Shown here: positions 1 through 6,782 of the stretch, in pieces | How the letters are laid out: each line of letters opens with the position of its first letter | Position numbering within the stretch: the first letter of the stretch is position 1 | Assembly: GCF_001556515.1 (NCBI RefSeq) | Contig: NZ_LSJA01000170.1 | Span: forward strand, 1-13,847 | Length of the DNA stretch: 13,847 bases | Source of the DNA: Caulobacter sp. CCH9-E1 | Lineage (GTDB): Bacteria > Pseudomonadota > Alphaproteobacteria > Caulobacterales > Caulobacteraceae | Direction of reading: 5' to 3' | Made by a program: the position numbers and the translations under genes | Notes under the pieces: model-generated | Databases searched by the model: none | What the model was told of the DNA's origin: nothing | What the model saw: the letters and a program-made list of their open reading frames with translations, nothing else

Positions 1-333
1 ATCCCCCACGCCCCGGCCTATCTGCGCGGCGTCATCAACCTTCGCGGCGCGATCATGCCGGTCATCGACCTGCGCAACCGCCTCGGCCTGGGCGTCACCA
101 TCCCCGAGACCCGCCACGTCATCGTGGTGGTCGAGTGCCAGGACCGCCTGGCCGGCATCCTGGTGGACGCGGTGTCGGAGACCTTCACCGTGCCGCGCGA
201 CAGCCTGCAGCCGGCCCCGGACGTTGGCGAGGAGCTGCGCTACCTCCAGGCGATCATCTCGATCGAGAACCGACTGATCAGCTACCTGCGCATGGACGAC
301 GTGTTCCCGGCGCAGATCAGCGAAGCGGCTTAG
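1..333 (+). CDS. cheW: CheW-like chemotaxis coupling protein, 5' end missing
   Basis: The reading frame is open from the first base, so the gene begins outside the window; about 110 C-terminal residues are visible, ending in TAG. The opening residues PAYLRGVINLRGAIMPVIDLR are the most recognisable CheW signature, followed by a second beta-barrel half with VVVECQDRLAGILVDAV. CheW proteins link methyl-accepting chemoreceptors to the CheA kinase in the cytoplasm. Nothing of CheA, response-regulator or methylesterase type is visible in the fragment, so it looks like a stand-alone CheW rather than the end of CheA, although the missing N-terminus prevents a final decision. An internal ATG at 55 is not the start, because the conserved motif begins before it. 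A strong hairpin follows 9 bases after the stop. Family assignment is firm; which chemotaxis cluster it serves cannot be seen. Confidence 0.85.
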   Translation: MPHAPAYLRGVINLRGAIMPVIDLRNRLGLGVTIPETRHVIVVVECQDRLAGILVDAVSETFTVPRDSLQPAPDVGEELRYLQAIISIENRLISYLRMDDVFPAQISEAA

Positions 334-339
334 GATTAA

Positions 340-456
340 GATGCTCCCCCGTGATACGGGGGAGCTGTCGCGTCCGCGACTGAGGGGGCGAACGCGGCGA
401 GCGTCCAGCTAGCCCCCTCCGGCCCTCTGGACCACCTCCCCCGCAGGCGGGGGAGG
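340..456. repeat. Intergenic repeat family C, copy 1, with terminator-like hairpins
   Basis: The element starts 6 bases after the cheW stop. It opens with a perfect 9-bp hairpin (GCTCCCCCG at 343-351 against 357-365), then GTCGCG-tc-CGCGAC, then GAGGGGGC, and closes with CTCCCCCGC-agg-CGGGGGAG near 435-455. The first 55 bases match, with few changes, the sequence at 13776-13832 in the same orientation; a related copy lies at 8120-8188. There is no U-run, so it is not a textbook intrinsic terminator, but its place between the convergent ends of cheW and the DUF3850 gene suits a bidirectional transcription stop. Confidence 0.75.
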
Positions 457-469
457 AACTTCCCTCAAA

Positions 470-949
470 TCACCCCTTGCGAACGATCCGCGCCGCCGCG
501 GCGTGGAAGCCGGCTTCGGCCTCGGCGGAGTCGGCCACGGCCGCGTGGCGGTCGCGGGCCACGCCCATGTTGCTCTCGGCGTAGCTCTCCGAGACCTTGC
601 GGGCCTCCTGGGCGCGCAGGGCGGCGTTCGAGGCCTGGGTCTCGTGCCAGTCGGCCAGGGCCTCGGGCGTCAGGTCGTCGGCCGCGTCCGGATGCGGGGC
701 GACGTCGCCGAAGCCGATGGCGACGAAGCCGTGGATGACGCCGCCATAGTCCTCTTCCGACAGCAGGAAGGTGATCTGCCGCTCCTCGAACTGGCCGGTA
801 TAGGTGTCGGTCGAGGGATCGAACTCGCGCAGCACCAGGATGTCGCCGACCTTGAACTCGCGATCATTGCGGCGGATCTCGAACCGCTTCGTGCCCGAGC
901 GGACGGCGGCGAAGTACTTGGGCCAGGTCTTCAGTTCGTGGCGATGCAT
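470..949 (-). CDS. DUF3850 (ASCH/PUA-like fold) protein with Ala-rich helical tail
   Basis: A 159-residue protein. The first 80 residues match the DUF3850 pattern: HELKTWPKYFAAVRSGTKRF, then EIRRNDREFKVGDILVLREFD, and a closing strand in which an isoleucine-glycine pair precedes GFGDV. DUF3850 belongs to the ASCH/PUA-like superfamily, small beta-barrels thought to bind RNA or modified nucleotides; no reaction is known for this member. Residues from about 88 to the end form a second part, rich in Ala, Glu and Arg, that reads as one or two helices and is not part of the usual domain. The ATG at 949 lacks a clear Shine-Dalgarno sequence, but the domain begins immediately after it, so a later start would cut the fold. 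It lies downstream of engB on the same strand, 233 bp away with a repeat between, so it probably has its own promoter. Confidence 0.75.
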   Translation of the reverse strand: MHRHELKTWPKYFAAVRSGTKRFEIRRNDREFKVGDILVLREFDPSTDTYTGQFEERQITFLLSEEDYGGVIHGFVAIGFGDVAPHPDAADDLTPEALADWHETQASNAALRAQEARKVSESYAESNMGVARDRHAAVADSAEAEAGFHAAAARIVRKG

Positions 950-983
950 GGCGGGCGGACTTTTCTGGAAAACGGGGAGGCGG

Positions 984-1003
984 GGGTTCTGGCGACAGAA
1001 CCC
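984..1003. promoter_or_regulatory. Perfect 7-6-7 inverted repeat upstream of the DUF3850 gene
   Basis: GGGTTCT and AGAACCC face each other across six bases, 35-54 bases before the DUF3850 start codon. It could be an operator or a 5'-leader hairpin. A TTGACA hexamer on the minus strand (1049-1044) lies farther upstream, but I see no convincing -10 partner. The half sites are inverted, so this is not the direct GTTC-N7-GTTC box of alphaproteobacterial LexA. Confidence 0.35.
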
Positions 1004-1054
1004 TAGCGCAAGGTTAACGGGGGACGGTAGGGCTGTTGAAGACTGTCAATAGAG

Positions 1055-1157
1055 TGTCATCCCGGCCGTAGCGTAGCGGAGAGCTGGGACCCAGGGGCGA
1101 TCGTGGTGCGCTGGCTCCTGGATCCCGGATAGCCTCCGCGAGGCTTCCGGGATGACA
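1055..1157. repeat. Intergenic repeat family A, copy 1
   Basis: A 103-bp element with perfect 11-bp terminal inverted repeats, TGTCATCCCGG and its complement. It closely matches 6815-6923. Inside are a CTGGGACCCAGGGG block, imperfectly complementary to a later CTCCTGGATCCCGG, and a small AGCCTC-cgc-GAGGCT hairpin. It encodes nothing and I see no target-site duplication. It lies 25 bases downstream of the engB stop. Confidence 0.85.
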
Positions 1158-1182
1158 ACCGTTAGAGCGTTGGGGCTGTCGG

Positions 1183-1830
1183 CTACTCGTCGATGCAGAC
1201 CCGGACGATCTCGGCGCGCAGGTCCGGCAGGCCCAGGCCCTTTTCGGACGAGGTGGCCAGCACGCGCGGGAAGGCCGCGGGGCGCTTGGCGATAGCCTTC
1301 AGAGTCTCGGCGACGACCTTGTCGACCTCGGCCGGCTTGATCTTGTCGGCCTTGGTCAGGACGATCTGGTAGGAGACCGCGGCCTCGTCCAGGGCGTCCA
1401 GCGCCTCGAGATCGACCTTCTTCAGGCCATGGCGGGCGTCGATCAGCACATAGACGCGCTTGAGGTTCGCGCGGCCGCGCAGATAGGCGCGGCCCAGGTC
1501 CTGGAACTTGTCGGCGATCGAGCGGGAAACCCGCGCGAAGCCGTAGCCGGGCAGGTCCACCAGGCGCAGCTGCTCGGCCAGCAGGAAGAAGTTGATCTCG
1601 CGCGTGCGGCCCGGCTCGTTCGAGGCGCGGGCCAGGTACTTCTGGTTCACCAGGCCGTTGATCAGGCTGGACTTGCCGACGTTGGAGCGGCCGGCGAAGG
1701 CCACTTCCGGCAGGTCGGCGGACGGCATCGCGTCCATGCGCACCGCGCCCATGATGAACGAGACCGGCTGGGCGAAGAACACCCGCGCCCGCTCGATCTC
1801 TTCATCCGTGAAGATCGGATCCTCGCTCAT
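1183..1830 (-). CDS. engB: Ribosome-biogenesis GTPase EngB/YsxC/YihA
   Basis: A 215-residue TRAFAC GTPase, normal length for EngB. The nucleotide-binding motifs are all present: G1 GRSNVGKSS at 47-55, the G2 threonine in GRTREINF at 74-81, G3 DLPGYG at 92-97, G4 TKAD at 159-162 and G5 TSS at 193-195. DLPGYGFA is particularly typical of EngB. The family is essential in many bacteria and works in assembly of the large ribosomal subunit. Its start codon shares one base with the yidC stop (TGATG arrangement), so translation is very likely coupled to yidC, and it is the last gene of the rpmH-rnpA-yidC-engB operon. The N-terminal 25 residues before the G domain are acidic and vary in the family. 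Confidence 0.96.
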   Translation of the reverse strand: MSEDPIFTDEEIERARVFFAQPVSFIMGAVRMDAMPSADLPEVAFAGRSNVGKSSLINGLVNQKYLARASNEPGRTREINFFLLAEQLRLVDLPGYGFARVSRSIADKFQDLGRAYLRGRANLKRVYVLIDARHGLKKVDLEALDALDEAAVSYQIVLTKADKIKPAEVDKVVAETLKAIAKRPAAFPRVLATSSEKGLGLPDLRAEIVRVCIDE

Positions 1831-3686
1831 CAGGTTGCGCTAACGTGCTTGCCCTGCAGGCGCGCGATGATCCGGTCGATCGGGTTCTCGACCTTGTAGC
1901 GGCGCATCATCACGTACTGCTGGACGATGGTCAGGACGTTGCTCCAGCACCAGTAGATCACCAGGCCCACCGCGAATTGCGACAGGGTGAAGGTGAAGAT
2001 GATCGGGAACAGCTGGAAGATGCGCTGCTGGATGGGGTCGCCGGCCGGCGGGTTCATCGCCGTGGTCAGCCACATGGTGAAGCCGTACAGCAGCGGCCAG
2101 ACGCCGATGTGCAGCGGGCCGTCCAGGAACCCGCCAATCAGCGGGGCGGTCGCCGGGTTCCAGTGGATCAGGCCGAACAGCGTGAAGATCGTCGACGGGT
2201 CGCGGGCCGACAGGTCCTGAATCCAGCCGAAGAACGGCGCGTGGCGCATTTCGATGGTGACGGTCAGAACCTTGTACAGGGCGTAGAACACCGGGATCTG
2301 GATCAGCATCGGAAGACAGCCCATCATCGGGTTGATCTTCTCCTTCTGATACAGCGCCATCATCTCCTGCTGCTGCTTGGCCGGATCGTCCTTGTGCTTG
2401 GTCTTCAGCTTTTCGACTTCGGGGGCGATCTTCTTCATCTTCGCCATCGACTCGTAGCTCTTGTCCGCCATCGGATAGAGGATGAGCTTGAGCAGGACGG
2501 TCAGCGCCAGGATGGCCAGGCCGAAGTTGCCGACCATTTTGTAGAAGATCTCCAGCACGTTGAAGATCGGGCGGGTGAACATGGAGAACATGCCCCAGTC
2601 CACGGCCCAGTCGAAGCGCGGGATCTCGGCCTTGGCGTTGCTCCAGAATTCCCACCACGCCGGCGGCTTGGCGCCGCCGTACTGATACTTGCGCAGCAGC
2701 GGCACGGTCTTGGCGCCGGCGAACAGGCGGGTGTTCTGGGTCAGGGTCGCGCCCGGGTTCAGGGCCTGGGTCGGGCCGACGAAGTTGACATCGTAGACGT
2801 CGACGCCGCCCACGTTGGTCACGCGGTACTGGGCCTTGATGGCCTCGGTCTGGCCGGGGATCAGCGCCGCCAGCCAGTACTTGTCGGTGATCCCGGCCCA
2901 GCCGCCGACCGAGTCGAAGGTCGTGAGCGGCTTGTCCTTCTTCCACTTCTGGTACTTGGCCAGTTCCAGCTTCTGGTCCTTGCCCGAGCCCAGGACGCCG
3001 ATGGCGCCTTCGTGGACGATCTGGGTCTTGCCAAGGTGGTCGGTGATGCCCTGGCGCTGGACGGTCGCGTAGGGGGCCAGCTGGAAGGCCGCGGTCCCGT
3101 TGTTCTTGACGCTGTCGGTGACGGTGAACATCGCCTGGTCGTCGACCGCGATGACGCGGGTGAAGGTCAGGCCCATGCCGTTGTCATAGGTCAGGGTGAC
3201 CGGCGAATTGGGACGCAGCACCTGGCCCGGGGCGGCGGTCCAGACGGTGCGGCTGTCGGGCAGGCCCGGCAGGTTGGCGCCGGCCCAGCCGAAATCGGCG
3301 AACCAGGCGTGCTCGGCGCCCTCGGGGCGGAACAGCTCGACCGGCGGCGAGTTCTTGGCGGTCGTCTCGGCGTACTTGCGCAGGAAGAGGTCGTCGATGC
3401 GGCCGCCCTTCAGCGCGATCGAGCCCGACAGCGCTGGGGTGTCGACCACGATGCGCGGGCTCTGGGCCTTGGCGGCGTCGCGCGAGAGGCGCAGCGGGGC
3501 GGGGTTGCCATTGGCGTCCAGCGGCACGCCGGCCTGGGCGGCCGTCTGCTGCTGCGCGGCCTTCTTGGCGCGCATCTCGGCCTCGGCCTGCTTCTGCTGC
3601 GGACCCAGGATGAAGAACTGGTACCCGATCAGGATCGCGAACGCGATGGCGAGGAACGCCATCGTGTTTTTGTTGTCGTTCTGCAT
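1830..3686 (-). CDS. yidC: Membrane protein insertase YidC
   Basis: A 618-residue inner-membrane insertase of the Gram-negative type. Residues 8-27 form the first membrane segment (signal anchor), followed by an Ala/Gln-rich linker and the large periplasmic P1 beta-domain to about residue 345. The conserved insertase core follows, with several membrane helices from about 365 to 600. The positively charged residue of the hydrophilic groove is Lys (in LLKLILYP) instead of the Arg of E. coli; I expect this in alphaproteobacterial members. The cytoplasmic hairpin [13 protein letters not shown]...[14 protein letters not shown] and the [20 protein letters not shown] segment are classic. The C-terminus is basic, which would help ribosome contact. 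YidC inserts proteins alone or with SecYEG. The gene follows rnpA by 7 bp and overlaps engB by 1 bp. The small gene yidD, frequently found between rnpA and yidC, is not there. Confidence 0.97.
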   Translation of the reverse strand: MQNDNKNTMAFLAIAFAILIGYQFFILGPQQKQAEAEMRAKKAAQQQTAAQAGVPLDANGNPAPLRLSRDAAKAQSPRIVVDTPALSGSIALKGGRIDDLFLRKYAETTAKNSPPVELFRPEGAEHAWFADFGWAGANLPGLPDSRTVWTAAPGQVLRPNSPVTLTYDNGMGLTFTRVIAVDDQAMFTVTDSVKNNGTAAFQLAPYATVQRQGITDHLGKTQIVHEGAIGVLGSGKDQKLELAKYQKWKKDKPLTTFDSVGGWAGITDKYWLAALIPGQTEAIKAQYRVTNVGGVDVYDVNFVGPTQALNPGATLTQNTRLFAGAKTVPLLRKYQYGGAKPPAWWEFWSNAKAEIPRFDWAVDWGMFSMFTRPIFNVLEIFYKMVGNFGLAILALTVLLKLILYPMADKSYESMAKMKKIAPEVEKLKTKHKDDPAKQQQEMMALYQKEKINPMMGCLPMLIQIPVFYALYKVLTVTIEMRHAPFFGWIQDLSARDPSTIFTLFGLIHWNPATAPLIGGFLDGPLHIGVWPLLYGFTMWLTTAMNPPAGDPIQQRIFQLFPIIFTFTLSQFAVGLVIYWCWSNVLTIVQQYVMMRRYKVENPIDRIIARLQGKHVSAT

Positions 3687-3693
3687 GGAGCGC

Positions 3694-4149
3694 TTAACCG
3701 GAAACTGTGTGATCGGGTTGTTGGGAAGAGGCGAGGGAAGACGGATCGCCCGACGATGACCGCGAGACCTTGCTTCTCACGCCATCATGCTCGGCGGCGA
3801 GGCTTATCAGCGCGGTTTTGACGTCGTCAAGCAAACGTCCCCATTCGCGCGAGCCCGTACCGCCGCGTGCGATGAAGACATAGTCATGCGAAGGGCGCGC
3901 ATGAAGGGGCAGGACCAGCCGCGCGGCCTCCCGCAGCCGGCGCTTGGCGCGGTTGCGCTCGACGGCGCCGCCGATCTTCTTGGTGGCGGTGAAGCCGACG
4001 CGGACCACCGGGTCTTCGTCGGGACGCTTGCGCATCTGGATGAACACCGCGCCGCGCGACAGGGCCGGGGCCTTGGCCGCCAGCAGGAAGTCGGCGCGCT
4101 TGCGCAGGCGTTCGAACCTGAGCGGAGTCTCAGTCAAGACATCAGGCAT
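3694..4149 (-). CDS. rnpA: Ribonuclease P protein component
   Basis: A 151-residue basic protein. The N-terminal region [16 protein letters not shown], the strand [19 protein letters not shown] and the RNR signature [11 protein letters not shown] (64-74) identify the protein subunit of RNase P, which helps the catalytic RNA remove tRNA 5' leaders. The fold ends near residue 120; the last 30 residues are a Ser-rich, probably disordered tail not needed for the fold. The ATG at 4149 follows a run of six T with only AAAGG/GGCGG as a possible ribosome binding site, and that lies in the 3' arm of a strong hairpin. A short upstream frame ends across this ATG, so rnpA may depend on translational coupling. 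A TTG four codons inside is a weaker alternative start. Confidence 0.95.
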   Translation of the reverse strand: MPDVLTETPLRFERLRKRADFLLAAKAPALSRGAVFIQMRKRPDEDPVVRVGFTATKKIGGAVERNRAKRRLREAARLVLPLHARPSHDYVFIARGGTGSREWGRLLDDVKTALISLAAEHDGVRSKVSRSSSGDPSSLASSQQPDHTVSG

Positions 4150-4213
4150 GAAAAAAGCCGCCTTTCCGGCGAGAACCTGAATCCAGGTCTGTGGAAAAGG
4201 CGGCTTTGATCAT
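4142..4213 (-). CDS. Putative 23-residue leader peptide between rpmH and rnpA
   Basis: Seen in the sequence: an ATG at 4213, 7 bases after a perfect GGAGG, opens a 23-codon frame beginning MIKAAFSTDL and ending KGGFFHA. It reads through the whole terminator-like hairpin and ends in TGA at 4142-4144, overlapping the rnpA start by 8 bases (ATGCCTGA arrangement). Its ribosome binding site is much better than that of rnpA. Inference: ribosomes on this frame would open the hairpin and deliver themselves to the rnpA start. The peptide itself has no recognisable domain, and its sequence partly follows from the hairpin arms (KAAF and KGGF come from complementary strands). It could also be a chance frame; conservation in related genomes would decide. 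Confidence 0.45.
   Translation of the reverse strand: MIKAAFSTDLDSGSRRKGGFFHA
4151..4207 (-). terminator. Terminator/attenuator-like hairpin between rpmH and rnpA
   Basis: On the minus strand AAAGCCGCCTTTTCC pairs with GGAAAGGCGGCTTT, giving a 14-bp stem with one bulged T, followed immediately by the end of a six-T run. The loop contains a smaller 5-bp hairpin (ACCTG and CAGGT around gatt). This has the form of an intrinsic terminator, but it stands inside the operon directly before the rnpA start codon. It would lower rnpA expression relative to rpmH, which makes sense because L34 is needed in ribosomal amounts and RnpA in small amounts. The 3' arm also carries the only ribosome-binding-like bases of rnpA. 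Confidence 0.7.
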
Positions 4214-4220
4214 GATCTCG

Positions 4221-4234
4221 CCTCCCGAAGGAGG
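4221..4234 (-). promoter_or_regulatory. C(UUCG)G hairpin burying the leader-frame Shine-Dalgarno
   Basis: On the minus strand CCTCC-TTCG-GGAGG forms a 5-bp stem closed by the very stable C(UUCG)G tetraloop. The 3' arm GGAGG is the ribosome binding site of the 23-codon leader frame. The hairpin begins 8 bases after the rpmH stop codon, so a ribosome finishing rpmH would cover and open it, tying leader translation to rpmH translation. Confidence 0.55.
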
Positions 4235-4242
4235 AAGAGCAA

Positions 4243-4377
4243 TTAGGCGGTCAGGCGCTTGCGGCCCTTGGCGCGGCGACGCGCGACGACCTTTTGGCCA
4301 TTCTTGGTGGCCATACGCGCGCGGTAGCCGTGACGGCGGGCACGCACGAGCTTCGACGGCTGGAAGGTGCGCTTCAC
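4243..4377 (-). CDS. rpmH: 50S ribosomal protein L34
   Basis: A complete 44-residue L34: it begins (M)[19 protein letters not shown], continues [20 protein letters not shown] and ends RLTA before TAA. The protein is extremely basic, as expected for a small rRNA-binding protein of the large subunit. The start is GTG, preceded by CGGAG at a normal distance; no in-frame ATG fits the family N-terminus. It is the first gene of the rpmH-rnpA-yidC-engB operon, with a promoter about 60-90 bases upstream. The neighbouring longer frame on the same strand (4142-4468) is in a different phase and is not a gene in that part. Confidence 0.97.
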
Positions 4378-4437
4378 GACGTGGCTCCGAAATGCAAAAC
4401 GTTGGACGCGAAGCCTGGGGCCTCGCGAGTGAGGGGC

Positions 4438-4476
4438 GGTGGATAAAAGAACGGGCGCGGGATGTCAACCTGAGTC
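4438..4476 (-). promoter_or_regulatory. Candidate rpmH operon promoter with DnaA-box-like and GANTC sites
   Basis: On the minus strand TTGACA (4468-4463) is followed after exactly 17 bases by TATCCA (4445-4440), a perfect -35 and a half-match -10. TTATCCACC (4446-4438) overlaps the -10 and matches the DnaA box TTATCCACA in 8 of 9 positions. GACTC (4476-4472), a GANTC site that CcrM would methylate in Caulobacter relatives, lies three bases before the -35. The transcript would have a leader of about 55 bases. The promoter call is moderate; regulatory roles for the two extra sites are inferences. Confidence 0.5.
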
Positions 4477-4520
4477 GGTTCAGGGGGTTAGTTTCCCAAC
4501 CCGCTCGCCATCCAATACCC

Positions 4521-4548
4521 GATTTCCCCGGCGAATGCCGGGGAGATC
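4521..4548. repeat. Solo copy of repeat family B hairpin
   Basis: A 12-bp stem (one G-T wobble) around the loop GAAT, with core CCCCGGC/GCCGGGG. It is the same unit that occurs as facing pairs at 5576-5705 and 7689-7817, but alone here and without the CCCAGAT extension. It lies 13 bases downstream of the oxidoreductase stop and may end that transcript before the rpmH promoter. Confidence 0.75.
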
Positions 4549-4561
4549 GGAGGAATTGGGC

Positions 4562-5560
4562 TTACGGCTCAATCACCGCCTTGCCCACCACCTTGCGCTG
4601 GGCCAGCAGGTCGAACGCCTCGCGCCAGCGGTCCAGCGGGAGCTCCGCATGCACATGCGGCCGAATGCGGCCCTCGTTGGCCAGCGCCCACACGGCCTCG
4701 CTGTTCTCGCGGCCCTTGTCGGGGAACTGGCGGCCGTATTCGCCCGCCCGCACGCCCATCACCGAGAAGCCCTTGATCAGCGGCATATTGACCGAGACGG
4801 TCGGAATCCGCCCCGAGGCGAAGCCGATCACCAGCAGGCGGCCGTCGAAAGCGACGCAGCGGACGCTCTCGTCGAAGACGTCGCCGCCCACGGGGTCATA
4901 GATCACGTCCGCCCCGTGACCGCCGGTGATCGCTTTCACCCGATCGCGGAAGCCGCCCGTCACATTGACCACGGCGTCGGGGTCGTACAGCGCCTGGACC
5001 CGGGCCAACTTGTCGTCCGAGGCCGAGGTCGCGATGACCCGCGCGCCCAGCGCCTTGGCCATGTCGACCGCCGCTAGGCCGACGCCGCCGGCCGCGCCGT
5101 GGACCAGCACCCACTCGCCGGGCTCCAGTCGCGCGCGGCGGACCAGGGCGACATAGGCGGTGAGATAAGCCGCGCCATAGGCGGCGCCCTCGGCGAAGGA
5201 CAGGCGCTCGGGCTTGGGCTTGAGGGCGTTCGCCGACAGCACGGCGTATTCGGCGAAGCCGCCCAGCCGCGCGCCGCCGACGACGGCTTCGCCGACCGCC
5301 AGGCTCGTCACGCCCTCGCCCAGCGCCGCGACCTCGCCCGCCAGGTCCAGGCCCGGCGTGAAGGGCAGGGGCGGTTTGAACTGGTACTCGCCGCGCGTCA
5401 TCAGCAGGTCCGGGAAGTTCACGCTGGCCGCGCGGACGCGGACCAGAACCTCGCCGGGGCCTGGTCTCGGCGTCGGGATCTCGCGCACCGCGCAGCCGCC
5501 GAAGTCGGGCGCTAGCGCCTCGACGACAAGGGCGCGCATGGTGGGTGGGATTGAACTCAC
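4562..5560 (-). CDS. NADPH:quinone oxidoreductase family protein (zinc-free MDR)
   Basis: A 332-residue medium-chain dehydrogenase/reductase. Residues 8-120 form the GroES-like catalytic half, with PRPGPGEVLVRVRAASVNFPD and a PGLDLAGEV motif. The Rossmann half follows with VHGAAGGVGLAAVDMAK (153-169), the NADPH-binding glycine loop of the quinone oxidoreductase group. The zinc-ligand Cys and His of alcohol dehydrogenases are missing, which supports a zinc-free reductase acting on quinones or enones, or an acryloyl-CoA-type reductase; the substrate cannot be told. The GTG at 5558-5560 is chosen because AAAGGAG stands 5 bases before it, whereas the ATG seven codons later has no ribosome binding site. 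A repeat separates it from the hydrolase upstream (154 bp), so co-transcription is uncertain. Confidence 0.85.
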   Translation of the reverse strand: MSSIPPTMRALVVEALAPDFGGCAVREIPTPRPGPGEVLVRVRAASVNFPDLLMTRGEYQFKPPLPFTPGLDLAGEVAALGEGVTSLAVGEAVVGGARLGGFAEYAVLSANALKPKPERLSFAEGAAYGAAYLTAYVALVRRARLEPGEWVLVHGAAGGVGLAAVDMAKALGARVIATSASDDKLARVQALYDPDAVVNVTGGFRDRVKAITGGHGADVIYDPVGGDVFDESVRCVAFDGRLLVIGFASGRIPTVSVNMPLIKGFSVMGVRAGEYGRQFPDKGRENSEAVWALANEGRIRPHVHAELPLDRWREAFDLLAQRKVVGKAVIEP

Positions 5561-5575
5561 GCTCTCTCCTTTAAT

Positions 5576-5705
5576 CCGATCTCCCCGGCGAATGCCGGGG
5601 CCCAGATTCAGCCTGAGCGGTCTGAGATGATCCGAGATACGCCTTGTCCAAACGTCGGGCGCTCGCGGGTTCGATCTGGGCCCCGGCGTTCGCCGGGGAG
5701 ATCGG
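5576..5705. repeat. Repeat family B, facing pair 1
   Basis: Two 32-base arms (5576-5607 and 5674-5705) are reverse complements at 31 of 32 positions, around a 66-base unique centre. Each arm is itself a hairpin with CCCCGGC/GCCGGGG and the tetranucleotide GAAT (or GTTC) as loop. The whole is 130 bp, almost the same as the pair at 7689-7817 although the centres differ. This resembles REP/REPIN-like pairs or very small transposon derivatives without coding capacity. It fills nearly all of the gap between hydrolase and oxidoreductase. Confidence 0.88.
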
Positions 5706-5714
5706 GTGTTTGGC

Positions 5715-6758
5715 TTACGCCCCCGCCTCGAACGTCTCGCGCACCAGGCTGGCGATCTCCCGACACGCCGCGTCGGCCGCCGGGATGGCGCCGGTGAAGG
5801 CGGTGAAGGCGTGGGCCAGGCTGTCGTAGCGGCGATAGCGCACCGGCACGCCCGCGGCCTGCAGGCGCTTGGCGTAGGCCTCGCCCTGGTCGGTCAGGGG
5901 GTCGAAGCCGGCGGTGGCGATCACGGCGGGGGCCAGGCCCGAGAGGTCCTCCGTGCGGTCCGGCGACAGGCGCGGATCGGCGGGGTCGGCGTCGGGGCCC
6001 ATATAGTGGCCCATGAACCATTCCATGGTCTCGCGGGTCAGCGGATAGGCGTCGCCAAAGGTGGTCATGGACGGCGTCTCGCTGGCCACGTCCACGGCCG
6101 GATAGATCAGGATCTGGGCCGAGGGCTGCGGCTCGCCCTTGCGCTTCATCTCCTGGGCGACGATGGCCGAGAAGTTGCCGCCCATGCTGTCGCCGCCAAT
6201 CGCCGGCGGGGCCGCCGAAGCGCCGAACCGGGCGGTGTTGTCGCGCGCCCAGCGATAGGCGGCCAGCACGTCCTCGAGGCCCGCCGGGAACTTGTGCTCG
6301 GGCGCCAGGCGGTAGTCGACCGAGATCACCGCCGTGCGGACGATCCTGGCCAGGATCGAGCAGAAGGCGTGGCAGGTGTCGAGGTCGCCGATCACCCCGC
6401 CGCCCATGTGGGCGTAGACGATCAGCGGGGCGTGAACGTCTTGGGCTTCCGGGCGGTAGGCGCGGCAGGGGATCGGACCGTTGGGGCCTTCGACCGACAG
6501 GCTCTCGGTGCGCACGCCAGGCTCCAGCGGTCCCTGGACGGCGGCCAGGCCCCGGGCGCTGCCGGCCACGGCCTCGGCCGGCGTCAGGCTGGACATCGGC
6601 GGCAGTTTCTTGGCCGCGTGGGCGAAGAACTGGAAGCGGGGGTCGAGCGTCCGGCCGCCCTTATAGACCACGCCGCCGCCCGACATGGCCCGCAGGATCG
6701 GGCTGGGCAACGACAGGATCAGCTTCAGTATGGCTTTCTGGGCGGCGTCCGAGGCCAT
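5715..6758 (-). CDS. HSL-type (family IV) alpha/beta hydrolase with altered oxyanion motif
   Basis: A 347-residue esterase/lipase-like hydrolase. The nucleophile motif GDSMGG (189-194, Ser191), DYRLAPEHKFPAGLED at 148-163, the acid in GFDPLTD (Asp286) and the catalytic His in SLAHAF (His316) are all present in the order of the hormone-sensitive-lipase family. The usual HGGG followed by an aromatic residue reads HMGGG here (117-121), followed by VIGDLDT. An N-terminal segment of about 80 residues acts as cap in this family. No signal peptide is seen, so it should be cytoplasmic. Likely substrates are short or medium acyl esters. The ATG at 6758 follows GAGGGGG at a usable distance. An ester-forming flavin monooxygenase lies nearby in the same direction, but a TetR gene and repeats separate them. 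Confidence 0.87.
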   Translation of the reverse strand: MASDAAQKAILKLILSLPSPILRAMSGGGVVYKGGRTLDPRFQFFAHAAKKLPPMSSLTPAEAVAGSARGLAAVQGPLEPGVRTESLSVEGPNGPIPCRAYRPEAQDVHAPLIVYAHMGGGVIGDLDTCHAFCSILARIVRTAVISVDYRLAPEHKFPAGLEDVLAAYRWARDNTARFGASAAPPAIGGDSMGGNFSAIVAQEMKRKGEPQPSAQILIYPAVDVASETPSMTTFGDAYPLTRETMEWFMGHYMGPDADPADPRLSPDRTEDLSGLAPAVIATAGFDPLTDQGEAYAKRLQAAGVPVRYRRYDSLAHAFTAFTGAIPAADAACREIASLVRETFEAGA

Positions 6759-6782
6759 GTTTCCCCCTCTCTATTTCTTGTT

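Noticed and set aside
1845..3821. 658-codon open frame on the plus strand opposite yidC
   Set aside because: It is antisense to an unmistakable yidC, its translation is low-complexity Val/Gly/Asp/Arg typical of the mirror frame of GC-rich genes, and it has no domain.
4438..4446. DnaA-box-like site as sign of a replication origin next to rpmH
   Set aside because: Only one 8/9 match, no cluster of boxes, no AT-rich unwinding region, and no dnaA or dnaN in the window.
4214..4468. N-terminal part of a 108-codon frame over rpmH
   Set aside because: It runs out of phase through rpmH, which is certain. Only the last 23 codons, which have their own Shine-Dalgarno, are worth keeping as a leader candidate.
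5655..5705. tRNA T-arm-like GGTTCGATC next to CCCCGG
   Set aside because: No acceptor, D-arm or anticodon arm around it; the bases belong to the family B repeat.
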